The notes beneath the pieces were generated by a model that ran no database searches, was not told the DNA's origin, and was given only the letters and a program-made list of their open reading frames with translations. Shown here one piece after another: positions 36,138 to 44,734 of a stretch of 64,000 nt of DNA (within the stretch, counting starts at the first letter, position 1; each line of letters starts with the position of its first letter). This DNA is from Paenibacillus contaminans (GTDB lineage: Bacteria; Bacillota; Bacilli; Paenibacillales; NBRC-103111). Location of the stretch: NCBI RefSeq assembly GCF_003285015.1, contig NZ_QMFB01000020.1, forward strand, positions 62,001 through 126,000. The letters are read 5' to 3'. Both the position numbers and the translations under genes were made by a program.

Positions 36138-37028
36138 TTAAATCATATGCCGAAGCTGCCGGTACGCCGTCGGCGTCTGACCGGTTTGCGTTTTGAACAA
36201 CCGCGAAAAATAATGAATCGTGCCAACATGCAGCCTCTCGGCGATTTCCGAAACGGGCATATCGGTCGTCGACAGCCATTGTTTGGCCAAATGCATTTTT
36301 CGCTCGATAAAAAAAGCATGCGGCGAAAGCCCGAACCGCTTCTGAAACAACCGCGCCGCATGATTTTCGTGATACGAAGTCCATTCCCGCAGCCACTTCC
36401 TTTCATAGGGAAGGGCTGCGTTTTCTTTCAGCTTCTCCATTACCAGCTGCATGACCGAGTCGGACGTTTCCGTCTCCTTCGCATTCGTCTGCATGACAAG
36501 TCCGTGAAGCTGAACCATGAATTGCAGCAGCAGTACCCGGTTCCGAACATGCGCAATGGCATCGTTAGCCGCATACAGCTCCGTAAACCTTTCGAACGTA
36601 TGCAGCGCCCATGTCGTACCCGCCTGAAAATGTTCGGGAATATCCAACTGCTCCCAACCCGTCTCTCCTATCTGCAGACGATTCGGAATGCTCGCTTCAT
36701 AATCCCCCGTTACCTCCTGAATTTTCCCCGCCAGAATTTGATTCCGTTCGGGCAGCTGACCATCTACCTTGAAATGCAATCCGTAGACGATCATCGGGTC
36801 GTCCGCGTCGGCTTCAAACGTATGCACGATATCCGGGCCATAGTAAAACAGCCCTCCTCTACTTGCTTCATAGCGGCGATTTTGAATGATTGCCGTTCCT
36901 TTCCCGGCCGCCACATAAATAAATTGATGGTCGCTGATCGTCCGCGGACCGAATTTGAATCCCGGTGCGCACGGAAGCCTGTTGGCAAACACCACTACAG
37001 GCCGCAAGTCGTCCCATTTCAAAAACAA
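36138..37028 (-). CDS. AraC-family regulator with cupin domain
   Basis: This cytoplasmic regulator (296 aa) has an N-terminal cupin at about residues 20-150 (H-Q-F-I-Y-V-A-A-G-K-G and G-L-F-Y-Y-G-P-D-I-V-H-T-F). The C-terminal AraC HTH lies at about 190-292 (N-H-A-A-R-L-F-Q-K-R-F-G and V-G-T-I-H-Y-F-S-R-L-F-K-T). The start is a TTG at 37026-37028, or a second TTG two codons later with better spacing to GGGGG. It is divergent from the phytanoyl-CoA-dioxygenase-like gene at 37153 and is its probable regulator. It is convergent with clpP without an obvious terminator. Confidence 0.87.
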   Translation of the reverse strand: MFLKWDDLRPVVVFANRLPCAPGFKFGPRTISDHQFIYVAAGKGTAIIQNRRYEASRGGLFYYGPDIVHTFEADADDPMIVYGLHFKVDGQLPERNQILAGKIQEVTGDYEASIPNRLQIGETGWEQLDIPEHFQAGTTWALHTFERFTELYAANDAIAHVRNRVLLLQFMVQLHGLVMQTNAKETETSDSVMQLVMEKLKENAALPYERKWLREWTSYHENHAARLFQKRFGLSPHAFFIERKMHLAKQWLSTTDMPVSEIAERLHVGTIHYFSRLFKTQTGQTPTAYRQLRHMI

Positions 37029-37152
37029 CAGCCCCCAACAATGTTCATATAAGATAAATTCTTATTCACGAATTCCAAATACACGTAATGATTGCTGTTT
37101 TATACTAACATTATAAATTTCCAAAAGATAAATGGAAAGGAAGGATCGAACG

Positions 37153-37977
37153 ATGAACAAATCTATGTATGGGGAATTCGAGGTATCGAACGAGCTGCTG
37201 CACAACATTCCGGCGCTGCGCAACCGCTTGAAGGAGAAGGGCTATTTATTTTTCCGCGAGCTGCTGGATAAAGAGGCTTTGCTCAATATTCGCCGCGATA
37301 TGCTCAGTCTGGCTGCAAAGCACGACCTTATTAAAGAAGGGACATCCTTACTAGACGGCATTTTTTCCGGCAGGGAGACGGAATTGAAAAAAAACTTCGA
37401 GACCTCCCGTTTATATCGCGAAATATTGGATCTTGAAAGCTTTAACGCTTTCGGCCGAAACCCCATTCTCAGTCTGCTGTACTCCGGACTGCTGCAAGCC
37501 GAAACGCTCGAGCATAGACGCCGCATCGGCCGCATCACGTTTCCCGGCAGCTTTGCACAGACGACGCCGTCGCATCAGGATCTCTTTTATATTAAAGGCA
37601 CACAGGAGACCTACACGAATTGGATCCCCACGAGCGCTTGCCCAAGCGAGCTTGGCGGTCTCGCCGTTCTGGAAGGCTCCAATCACCTCAACGTGCTTCA
37701 GCACGTGCGGATGTCGGGGACCGGCGGCAACGGCATTCCCGACGATGTGCTGGAACAAAGCGGTCTGCGCTGGTTAACGACAGACTTCCAACTGGGAGAT
37801 TTGCTTCTGTTTCACAGCATGACCGTGCATAAAGCGCTGCATAACGTTACGGAGGACCGATTGCGGGTTTCGCTGGAATACCGGATCCAACGGAAAGACG
37901 ACGAGATCGATCCTTCGTCTATGGCGCTTCACATGCAAGGGAGCTTCGCCCCGGATGCAAAAACCGCTGCGGGCTAG
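37153..37977 (+). CDS. Phytanoyl-CoA dioxygenase-family Fe(II)/2-oxoglutarate oxygenase
   Basis: This probable cytoplasmic oxygenase (274 aa) of the PhyH family hydroxylates a small molecule using Fe(II), O2 and 2-oxoglutarate. The facial triad appears as H-Q-D at about residues 143-145 (P-S-H-Q-D-L-F-Y-I-K-G) with the distal His in F-H-S-M-T-V-H-K. R-V-S-L-E-Y-R supplies a likely 2-oxoglutarate-binding Arg. The ATG at 37153 follows GGAAAGGAAGG. It is divergent from an AraC/cupin regulator, a pairing common for such enzymes in Paenibacillus. The substrate is unknown. Confidence 0.87.
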   Translation: MNKSMYGEFEVSNELLHNIPALRNRLKEKGYLFFRELLDKEALLNIRRDMLSLAAKHDLIKEGTSLLDGIFSGRETELKKNFETSRLYREILDLESFNAFGRNPILSLLYSGLLQAETLEHRRRIGRITFPGSFAQTTPSHQDLFYIKGTQETYTNWIPTSACPSELGGLAVLEGSNHLNVLQHVRMSGTGGNGIPDDVLEQSGLRWLTTDFQLGDLLLFHSMTVHKALHNVTEDRLRVSLEYRIQRKDDEIDPSSMALHMQGSFAPDAKTAAG

Positions 37978-37993
37978 AAGGCGAGCGGTTTTT
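37960..37993 (+). terminator. Terminator overlapping the dioxygenase stop codon
   Basis: Arms AAAACCGCT and AGCGGTTTTT enclose the TAG at 37975-37977, so the stem overlaps the last codons. The T-run follows directly on the plus strand. Confidence 0.75.
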
Positions 37994-38036
37994 GCTCTTA
38001 ACGGCGAAGGCTCATTTCCGTATGCGCGCCTAACAT

Positions 38037-38255
38037 TTACATCCGTACAATAACCGAGCCTCCGCCTGCTGTAACGACACGGTTTTGCTGCTGCTCGATG
38101 GATCGGAGCAATTGATTGTTTTCTTCCATCAATTTAATGAGCTTATCCAGACGACTGTCCAAGCTTATTGCAATTTGTATGAGATGCTGCGTATCCTGCG
38201 GCATCGGGGCGTTTCTAGTTGAGTAATACGAGTAGGGATTCCACTGCGAACTCAT
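38037..38255 (-). CDS. Small protein with coiled-coil segment, unknown function
   Basis: This 72-residue protein is not assigned to a named family. The N-terminus M-S-S-Q-W-N-P-Y-S-Y-Y is aromatic and coat-protein-like. Residues about 20-60 form a heptad-like amphipathic helix (I-A-I-S-L-D-S-R-L-D-K-L-I-K-L-M-E-E). The tail is G-G-G-S-V-I-V-R-M. The ATG at 38253-38255 follows GGAGGAG by 11 bases. A spore-surface or small cytosolic structural role is possible but is guesswork. It lies alone between opposing genes. Confidence 0.65.
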   Translation of the reverse strand: MSSQWNPYSYYSTRNAPMPQDTQHLIQIAISLDSRLDKLIKLMEENNQLLRSIEQQQNRVVTAGGGSVIVRM

Positions 38256-38396
38256 CTTGCAAACATCTCCTCCAACTAGACTGTTGTACATTATATTACG
38301 TCATAAGGATGCAAGAGTTCGCCTATTTCACGGCTTGATCGGCGCTCATAAAAAGCTGGCGGCGACAGCAGCACGTATGCACGAAATAGACAACAA

Positions 38397-38429
38397 AACG
38401 GCTGCCTCCCATTCGCGGATGCAGCCGTT
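38397..38429 (-). terminator. Terminator after M24 peptidase gene
   Basis: Arms AACGGCTGC and GCAGCCGTT form a perfect 9-base stem. The minus strand continues TTGTTG after the stem. It lies 22 bases past the stop. Confidence 0.78.
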
Positions 38430-38451
38430 CGTTAGTTTTATTATGGTTTTA

Positions 38452-39642
38452 TTATGGTTTTACGATGGTGATGCCGTCCCTTGAGACGGTCAGCTTCTCG
38501 AAGCCCGATTCGGTGATCGCATAGCTGTCTTCGATGCCCACTACGCCGACGCCGGGAAACGTAAACTTCGGCTCGATCGCAATGACCATGCCCGGTTCGA
38601 GCGGATACGTAAATCCCTTGGCCAACACAGGCAGCTCGTCGATCTCCAAACCGATGCCATGCCCGAGAAATTTCACCTGATCGGCGCCATACCCCATGAA
38701 ATGGTCGGCAAGTCCTTCCTCGCGGGCAATACGCAGCGCATTCGCATATAACTCCTCGCAGATCGTTCCCGGCTTCAGCAGCGCCTCGGTTTCGCGCAAA
38801 ATGCGTTCGGACACAACGTAAGCGCGGGTCAGCTCTTCGCTGAGCTCCCCGATTACGAGCGTTCTCGTCTGATCGATGACGTATCCGTCTATGTTGCAGC
38901 CGATGTCGACGAGCACGGGCTCGTTTTGCCCGATTTTTTTGCGGCTGGAGCTTTGCGGAGCGGCTGCGCTCAAGCCTTGTCCGCCAGCCGGTCCGTCGAA
39001 GTACGTCGGCATCGCCGCTGCGGCGCCGGAGCCGACCATTCCGGTAATCAGCTCCTGGTTGTATCCCCGCATCCGCATCAAGCCGGCATGCCCGTTCAGG
39101 CGAATCGTCAGCTCGATCATGCTCATCAGCTCAAACTCGTGCATTCCCTCTTTTACATGATTGACGGCTTTCTCGTAGGCAATGTCGATGACGTGGGCCG
39201 CTTCTTTAATTTTGGCGATTTCCGCCGGCGACTTGATCATCCGCGTTTCCCTGACAAGAAGCGAGCCGTCGGTCCAATTCGCATTCGGCACAGCGGTTCG
39301 CAGCCTCTCGAATACCTGCACAGGCAAAACATCGTATTCGGTTGCCAATATCGGGCTTCGCCCGTCTTCAAAAAGCTGCGGACTTTGCTTCTTCAAACGT
39401 TCCCCGAAGCTTCGCATGGAGCCGAGCTCTTCAACAAGAACGGCCGATTCCTCCTGTGCCCTCACGATGCTGCGGCGGACGTAAAATACGGCCTCCCCCT
39501 CCGCAGGAATAAATAAATACCCCGTTTGCATCGTCCCTGTAAAATAATAAATATCGACGTTTTGCGTTACGACGAAGCCGTCGATTTGCTTTCTCTGCAT
39601 TTTCTCCTGAAGCTTTTGCAAGCGTGACAAATAGTTGACCAT
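38452..39642 (-). CDS. M24-family Xaa-Pro metallopeptidase
   Basis: This cytoplasmic proline-specific aminopeptidase/dipeptidase (396 aa) has a creatinase-like N-terminal domain at residues 1-150 and a pita-bread catalytic domain. The five metal ligands are all visible: Asp in V-D-I-G-C-N-I-D-G, Asp in Y-V-I-D-Q-T-R, His in G-H-G-I-G-L-E-I-D, Glu in I-A-I-E-P-K, and Glu in V-G-I-E-D-S-Y. The ATG at 39640-39642 follows AAAGGAG at nine bases; a longer frame upstream lacks any site. It has its own -10 element and terminator, so it is separate from the pilus operon above it. Confidence 0.92.
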   Translation of the reverse strand: MVNYLSRLQKLQEKMQRKQIDGFVVTQNVDIYYFTGTMQTGYLFIPAEGEAVFYVRRSIVRAQEESAVLVEELGSMRSFGERLKKQSPQLFEDGRSPILATEYDVLPVQVFERLRTAVPNANWTDGSLLVRETRMIKSPAEIAKIKEAAHVIDIAYEKAVNHVKEGMHEFELMSMIELTIRLNGHAGLMRMRGYNQELITGMVGSGAAAAMPTYFDGPAGGQGLSAAAPQSSSRKKIGQNEPVLVDIGCNIDGYVIDQTRTLVIGELSEELTRAYVVSERILRETEALLKPGTICEELYANALRIAREEGLADHFMGYGADQVKFLGHGIGLEIDELPVLAKGFTYPLEPGMVIAIEPKFTFPGVGVVGIEDSYAITESGFEKLTVSRDGITIVKP

Positions 39643-39666
39643 AGTACCGGACTCCTTTCTTCCCTG

Positions 39667-39672
39667 ATTATA
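39667..39672 (-). promoter_or_regulatory. -10 element for M24 peptidase gene
   Basis: A perfect TATAAT on the minus strand lies 25 bases before the start codon. No good -35 was found, so the call rests on the -10 and its position. Confidence 0.4.
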
Positions 39673-39742
39673 CACGGAAAAAGCGCCGGTTCCTATCGGC
39701 TGTACTGTTGTCCGCCGCAGGATATACTCTTGAACGATACTT

Positions 39743-40225
39743 TTAAAATACAACCTCCGCCGCACTTTTTACATCCCAAACGATCGGCCCCATGACGGTA
39801 AACGTACGCGGATATTCGAGCCTGATAATCAGAATGACGCCGGGCCGGTTCAAAACGACCGAATAACCGGTGGCCGGATGGATATACGTATACGGAAATA
39901 TTTCGTCTGCGTTGACGACGCGGAAAGCCACGACATCGACCCGAGCCTGCAAAAATGTTCCGGGCAGCGGCCTATTGTCCGTACCCAGCCGCAAGTTGCG
40001 CTGCAAATACTGCATCGCCGTATTCTCGGCACGAATCGGGTCCAGCGCCACAACTCCGTTGGCAAGGCGTTCCGAATCAAGCTGCTGCGCAGCTGCATGC
40101 GCCGCATAATTGACCCCGTGCTTCGCTCGAAACAAAGTTTGCATCGCCACCTCCTCATCCGTTTGCAGCGCATGCAGCAGCATGACGAAAGCAAGCACGA
40201 GCATATACAAAACAAGCTTGTACAT
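39743..40225 (-). CDS. TadG/TadE-like pseudopilin-type membrane protein
   Basis: This protein (160 aa) has one N-terminal membrane helix (L-V-L-Y-M-L-V-L-A-F-V-M-L-L) followed by an exported domain: A-K-H-G-V-N-Y-A-A-H-A-A-A-Q-Q-L, then beta-rich segments. That layout is typical of the minor pilin-like TadE/TadF/TadG proteins. The ATG at 40223-40225 has GGTGGAG upstream. It is the last gene of the Tad-like cluster, 243 bases after the preceding TadE-like gene. The gap between them (40226-40468) shows no convincing gene. Confidence 0.62.
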   Translation of the reverse strand: MYKLVLYMLVLAFVMLLHALQTDEEVAMQTLFRAKHGVNYAAHAAAQQLDSERLANGVVALDPIRAENTAMQYLQRNLRLGTDNRPLPGTFLQARVDVVAFRVVNADEIFPYTYIHPATGYSVVLNRPGVILIIRLEYPRTFTVMGPIVWDVKSAAEVVF

Positions 40226-40468
40226 CGCTTCACTCCACCATTCTTGTCGATAGCCGGACACAAACTACATGGCATGCGACAAATTAACCTGATCCGAACA
40301 ATTTCACTTCATCACATAGTTTGGCGCCCCGACTCGCCGCTTCTCAATAGGAAGTCGTAGGGCTTTGCTTATGTCCCGGGACATCTCCAAACACCGCGAA
40401 TCACTCCCGCACTCCCCCGCACTTGCCATTCCAGCTCGCCATATCCGTCCCTCGGCTCGATTACCCGG

Positions 40469-40894
40469 CTACGGAACGTACTCGCTCATTTTCAGACCGA
40501 CTGCGGAAAGTCTTCCGTTCTCCGGCGGCAGCGTCATGCCTACGAGCCGGTCGATCCGGAAAGCGTTGCCGAACGGATAACTGATTTCCAGCTGTATGCC
40601 GTTGCCTCTAAGTACGGGAGCGCTCGGATTCATACCGTTCACCCCGTTCGTCGTCGTAACCGTATAGGTCAACTCCGATGGCGTAAATCCCCACTCGGTG
40701 AAACGTATTCGCGATTCGGCGATCATAGCGGCATCGACGTAGCCATGTGTACCGTTCGCCCCGATTTCGAGCATATAATCGACTTCTTTTTGCAAGACGG
40801 CCTGTCTGACCAACAGTACATGCTTATATATCGGGGCAAACATGACCCAACACAGCAAGCTTGCGAACATGACGAACATTAAAATCTGCTTCAT
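40469..40894 (-). CDS. TadE-like minor pilin-type membrane protein
   Basis: This protein (141 aa) has an N-terminal hydrophobic helix (I-L-M-F-V-M-F-A-S-L-L-C-W-V-M-F-A-P) and then an extracytoplasmic domain with an amphipathic helix and beta strands (L-T-Y-T-V-T-T-T). It resembles minor pilins of Tad systems by size, topology and context rather than by a clear motif. AGGAGAGG lies before the ATG. It follows the two tiny membrane peptides at 40918-41228 and precedes the TadG-like gene. Confidence 0.62.
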   Translation of the reverse strand: MKQILMFVMFASLLCWVMFAPIYKHVLLVRQAVLQKEVDYMLEIGANGTHGYVDAAMIAESRIRFTEWGFTPSELTYTVTTTNGVNGMNPSAPVLRGNGIQLEISYPFGNAFRIDRLVGMTLPPENGRLSAVGLKMSEYVP

Positions 40895-40917
40895 GTCTGC
40901 CTCTCCTCCGAAAACGG

Positions 40918-41064
40918 CTACGGATTAATGCGCTGAATCGTCCCATTGACCCGGCCGCCGCTGTCGCGGACGTGCTGTTTGCTGCCTTCGGGTCCTCCGA
41001 TCGTCACGTTGTAAATGGCGATGACGACGATCAGCAGCATGACCGTAATCAATATTTCCCGCAT
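40918..41064 (-). CDS. Tiny Flp-like membrane peptide (48 aa), copy 2
   Basis: It starts M-R-E-I-L-I-T-V-M-L-L-I-V-V and forms a single membrane helix to about residue 20. The hydrophilic tail is G-G-P-E-G-S-K-Q. GGAGGATGGGGC lies just before the ATG at 41062-41064. It is a clear paralog of the peptide at 41079-41228. By position after TadC it should be the pilin-like subunit, but it lacks the usual Gly-X4-Glu-Tyr processing motif of Flp pilins. Confidence 0.72.
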   Translation of the reverse strand: MREILITVMLLIVVIAIYNVTIGGPEGSKQHVRDSGGRVNGTIQRINP

Positions 41065-41078
41065 TGCCCCATCCTCCG

Positions 41079-41228
41079 CTAAGGCTGCAAGGCCGTAATG
41101 TCGGAGTTCGCCGTCGATCCTTTCGATTGAATGTTCGCTCTCAACCCCGTGCCGCTGTTATTGACGATGCTTGTAAAGAGCAGTGCTACGACGATCAGCA
41201 TCATGACGGTTACCAAAATATTTCTCAT
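41079..41228 (-). CDS. Tiny Flp-like membrane peptide (49 aa), copy 1
   Basis: It starts M-R-N-I-L-V-T-V-M-M-L-I-V-V, a helix nearly identical in pattern to its neighbour, and has a Ser/Asn-rich polar tail (N-N-S-G-T-G-L-R-A-N-I-Q). GGGAGGAATTAAT precedes the ATG at 41226-41228. The two genes are 14 bases apart. They are the likely major subunits or assembly peptides of this Tad-like system; this is inferred from size and place. Confidence 0.74.
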   Translation of the reverse strand: MRNILVTVMMLIVVALLFTSIVNNSGTGLRANIQSKGSTANSDITALQP

Positions 41229-41336
41229 TATTAATTCCTCCCTTGTCTCGTTAACGATTAGTAAAGTCCCTCCAAAGCGCGACTGTGAAGCAATATGAAC
41301 TCTCCGGCATACCCGTCTGTACCGGGAAGCCCCAAG

Positions 41337-42245
41337 TCAGTTCAACGTTTGAAACATCTGCTGCCCTTCCTGTACCCACGGATATATGAACAAGCGGAAC
41401 GTATTCAATATCGGAATGCCCGCCATCACAAACAGCGCGTAGGATATCGTTTCCTTACGGCTTTCCTTGAGCAAATCAAGCTTGTCTTTGTAATCCTGGA
41501 TGCGCTGCTTTAACAGCCGGTAATACGCTTCGCTCTCATTCTGCCTGATCGCGCTTAACGTATCGCCGAAGGAAAATGCCTCATCGGTGCCGACTCTGCG
41601 CTTGAACGATTGTATGGCCTCCTCCGCGTCGTAATACCATTCGTTGAGCAGTAAATGGAACTCGCTGCGGATCGTGCGCACATGCGGCAAACAGCGTGTC
41701 AGCTTGCTGTGAAGATTCATTTGGGAACCTCCGTAATAAAGAAGCTGATGGCTAAGCACATAGATTTCTTTGATGATCCGGTCCGATCTTTGTTTGTTGA
41801 GCGCTGCAAACGTAAACTTATCGAACAAAAGCAGCAAACCGAACGATACGGCCCCGGCCAGCACATATGCGGGAGGCAAATACAGCGTAAATGCAGGCTG
41901 CCGAAACCCCATATAGGCAGCGCCCGCCGCGACCGCAGCGGCAGCAATACCGATGCGGCGAACAGCCTCGTACAATAAAACGTGCAGCGGAAAGCCGATT
42001 CCATCGAGCAGCTGCTGCTTTTCTTCCCGTGCATCCGCCCCCGGCGAGATCAGCAGAAGGCTCATGAGAACCATAGGCGGCGTCATACGTTTGCCGGGAC
42101 TTGTCCATTTAGCCAAGCGAAACCGAAAGCGCCGCTTCCGGTACGGAAGAGACTGAAGCGCGTAATAAATTGCAAGAAAACCGGTCACGCCGATCATCGC
42201 ATGCGCCGCCCAGCTCGCCCATGTCAACTCCGCCCAAGTCAGCAA
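41337..42245 (-). CDS. TadC-like type II secretion F-family membrane protein
   Basis: This inner-membrane platform protein (302 aa) has an N-terminal helix (H-A-M-I-G-V-T-G-F-L-A-I-Y-Y), a pair of helices at about residues 90-145, a cytoplasmic four-helix domain (S-D-R-I-I-K-E-I-Y-V-L-S-H-Q-L-L-Y-Y) and a C-terminal helix (I-S-Y-A-L-F-V-M-A-G-I-P). The TTG at 42243-42245 with GGGGGGAG upstream is the best start. It works with TadB as the membrane base for the TadA ATPase. Confidence 0.8.
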   Translation of the reverse strand: MLTWAELTWASWAAHAMIGVTGFLAIYYALQSLPYRKRRFRFRLAKWTSPGKRMTPPMVLMSLLLISPGADAREEKQQLLDGIGFPLHVLLYEAVRRIGIAAAAVAAGAAYMGFRQPAFTLYLPPAYVLAGAVSFGLLLLFDKFTFAALNKQRSDRIIKEIYVLSHQLLYYGGSQMNLHSKLTRCLPHVRTIRSEFHLLLNEWYYDAEEAIQSFKRRVGTDEAFSFGDTLSAIRQNESEAYYRLLKQRIQDYKDKLDLLKESRKETISYALFVMAGIPILNTFRLFIYPWVQEGQQMFQTLN

Positions 42246-42392
42246 TGCTCTCCCCCCTTTATAAACCCACAAAGTGTTCCATGAATCTAAGTATGATTGC
42301 GATATTCGTTGCAAACTCTAAACCTGCGTATCCCGAACACTTTGCAGACAGCCCCTGAAAGCTTGTCTTTATAAGCCTTCACGCCTCCTCGT

Positions 42393-43337
42393 CTACATCC
42401 GCCGCATCGATAAATAAATGCCCAACAACAGCGAAGCGAATATAAGCAAAAGCGCGTCAAGCAGCATATTTCTTCCACCCGCATCGATTAAATAGTACCG
42501 GTAAGCATTCTCGTAATTGATTTGAAAATTGACGAAAAGAAAAATGCCAAGGAAAAAGATCGGCGAAAAGCTGGCAATCCGGATTTCCAGCATCCGGTTG
42601 CGTTCTCGCTGTTCGAGCAGCTGCGCTTTGCGCATGTCGGCGATCAGATCGTGCAGATTCTCGCTAACGTCGATCCCTTCCGCAAGCCCGATCCGCATAA
42701 TGCCTGCGAAATATTCGGCCCAAGCGTGGCCGAGCGACATCGTAAATATCCTGATGCAATCGTCCACAGGCCGGTCCGTCGATAAGTTGCGGTGCAGCTG
42801 TTCGAAAATCGGCTTCATCGGATGCCGTATCCGGTTTTCCGCAATGGAGGCGCGGACGACGTTTCGGATGTTTTTGGACGGGGTCATCACGTAATACTGG
42901 TAAAACAGCTCGATAGCTGGCAAAAAATCCAGCCTTGTCTTCATATGCAGATTGATAAGCCGAAGCCGCAGGACCAAATAAGGCATTGAAGCCAAAATAA
43001 GGCTGGCCGTGACGACCCCTTTTACCGAAACGAAGACGAACACGCCGAGCGATAGTCCGAGAAGCAGAAGCACAACCGTACCGGTCATAAACGCAGGAAT
43101 CGAAATTCGATACCGGGTCGATTCCAGCAAGTCGGCCAAATGACCGTGCACAAAGCGGAACCGGGACAAATAACCGGCAATTCGCTCGCCTGCGGCAGCC
43201 CGCCGGACGTGCAGGAGCCTCCACCTGACCGTGCGTCTGCTGAGCGCGACTGCCAACAGCCCGCGAATGCAGACGAAGCTTAACAGCGCGAGAAGCAGCA
43301 GGAGCGACGCTTCGGCGAGCGGCATCATCACCTTCAA
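42393..43337 (-). CDS. TadB-like type II secretion F-family membrane protein
   Basis: This membrane platform protein (314 aa) has N-terminal helices (L-L-L-L-L-A-L-L-S-F-V-C), a helix pair at about residues 95-140 (T-G-T-V-V-L-L-L-L-G-L-S-L-G), a cytoplasmic GSPII_F domain (P-A-I-E-L-F-Y-Q-Y-Y and M-S-L-G-H-A-W-A-E-Y-F) and a terminal helix. The TTG start at 43335-43337 overlaps the TGA of tadA as TTGA, with AAGGGGGTGG upstream, so translation is coupled. It is the partner of TadC. Confidence 0.85.
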   Translation of the reverse strand: MKVMMPLAEASLLLLLALLSFVCIRGLLAVALSRRTVRWRLLHVRRAAAGERIAGYLSRFRFVHGHLADLLESTRYRISIPAFMTGTVVLLLLGLSLGVFVFVSVKGVVTASLILASMPYLVLRLRLINLHMKTRLDFLPAIELFYQYYVMTPSKNIRNVVRASIAENRIRHPMKPIFEQLHRNLSTDRPVDDCIRIFTMSLGHAWAEYFAGIMRIGLAEGIDVSENLHDLIADMRKAQLLEQRERNRMLEIRIASFSPIFFLGIFLFVNFQINYENAYRYYLIDAGGRNMLLDALLLIFASLLLGIYLSMRRM

Positions 43338-44734
43338 CCTAGCCACCCCCTTTCGGTTAGCCGGCGATAGCCGGAAGGATCGTAGCGGCGCATCCGCTCC
43401 GCCGCCCGCTGCGATACGCGCATCGGAAACGACCACGTGCCGGCGGACGAGTTATAGAGTACCCAGTCCCGCAGCGCTACCTCCCCTTGCTCCCAGCCGT
43501 ATTCGGCGATGCGCACGATTTTCCTTTTGCCGCCCACAAGCGCCATCTCAAATCCGACCTGCGTAACGAATTCCGCAATCCGCTTCACCAGCCGCCCCGG
43601 ATTCATACCGCGGCCGTCAAGCATGCACATATCGGTAATCGCATCGGGGACATCTTCGAGCGCGTTGACGTGCACCGTCGTGACGCTCCCCTCATGACCT
43701 CGCGTGCAGGCACGCACATATACGTTCGCATCCTCATCGCGCACCTCGGCGTGGCAAATCCTCTTCGGCGACTGGCGCAGCGCGAGCTTGAACGCCTGCT
43801 TCGAGCTATGCGGCGGATCATCTTCGTTGACTTCGTATTCGATTACGTTCTTGTCCGGAAAATCCCGTTTCAGCATAAGCTCATACCGGGATTCGATAGT
43901 GACGATCCGTTCATGCCCCGGCATTTCCGCGATGAACGCCTTGATCAGATTCGTTTTGCCCGAGTTGGTCGGGCCGATGACCACCATGTTGAAATACGAT
44001 CTGATTACGCATAGGATCAATTCGCGCATCGGCTCGTCGATCGTTTCGAACGCCGGCCGGCAAAGCGTCGCCAACTCGTAATGCTTAACCGTATAGAAGC
44101 GGATCGTCAGCGTCGGCTGCGCGGTAAAGCCGAAGCCGGTCATCGTAACCCGCGAGCCGTCGCGCAGCATAACCTCCGCCCACCGCTTGCGCGGATTCAG
44201 CGTATCGTTATTGAACAACACCAGATTTTGCTGGATGCGCTCCAAATCCTTGAACGATTGCATCCGATGCGGAGAACGCATCGGGATGCCGCCGCGAACC
44301 TCGAATATATCGCAGCCGACTACCTGAATCTCCTCAATTCCCTCCCTGCTCTTCAGAATTAGCTCCAGCACGTTCATGCCGATCACTTCGGCGAAAATCG
44401 CCTCGGCCATACTGTCATACGTTCTTCCCCTCGACGGCAAATCGTGAATGCGCCGCTTGGCGAGCAAATCCTGAATAATCGCCATCATCGTCCGCCGATC
44501 TTCTTCGTACCCGAGTACGGCCCTGTTCAGCGTGTCGCCGTATTGCTGACGTTCTTCTTCCGTTCTGCCTCGGGCCGCTGCAAGCTCTCCGCGAATTTCC
44601 GAGGCAAGCTTGAGGAAGGCGTCGTCGCCGGCCGGCTCTTGCAGGACCGCCACCCCGGTTCCGGCATCCGGCAAGCTCTCCGATTCGTTACGCTCACCGG
44701 CATAGGCAAGCAGCGAGAACTTATTTACCTTCAA
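43334..44734 (-). CDS. tadA: TadA/CpaF-type pilus assembly ATPase
   Basis: This hexameric secretion ATPase (466 aa) powers pilin extrusion. Walker A is G-P-T-N-S-G-K-T at residues 254-261. The Walker B and Asp-box region is I-C-H-A-E-V-R-D-E-D-A, and the His box is R-G-H-E-G-S-V-T-T-V-H-V-N. The N-terminal region before residue 110 is less conserved. The start is a TTG at 44732-44734 and overlaps the end of tadZ by 14 bases; GGAGGAAGG lies just upstream. All catalytic motifs are intact. Confidence 0.93.
   Translation of the reverse strand: MKVNKFSLLAYAGERNESESLPDAGTGVAVLQEPAGDDAFLKLASEIRGELAAARGRTEEERQQYGDTLNRAVLGYEEDRRTMMAIIQDLLAKRRIHDLPSRGRTYDSMAEAIFAEVIGMNVLELILKSREGIEEIQVVGCDIFEVRGGIPMRSPHRMQSFKDLERIQQNLVLFNNDTLNPRKRWAEVMLRDGSRVTMTGFGFTAQPTLTIRFYTVKHYELATLCRPAFETIDEPMRELILCVIRSYFNMVVIGPTNSGKTNLIKAFIAEMPGHERIVTIESRYELMLKRDFPDKNVIEYEVNEDDPPHSSKQAFKLALRQSPKRICHAEVRDEDANVYVRACTRGHEGSVTTVHVNALEDVPDAITDMCMLDGRGMNPGRLVKRIAEFVTQVGFEMALVGGKRKIVRIAEYGWEQGEVALRDWVLYNSSAGTWSFPMRVSQRAAERMRRYDPSGYRRLTERGWLG

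Noticed and set aside
40226..40468. Possible additional small gene between the two TadE/G-like genes
   Set aside because: A minus-strand frame with sense E-P-R-D-G-Y-G-E-L-E-W exists, but it has no start codon and is short. It could be a remnant, but the evidence is too thin to list as a gene.
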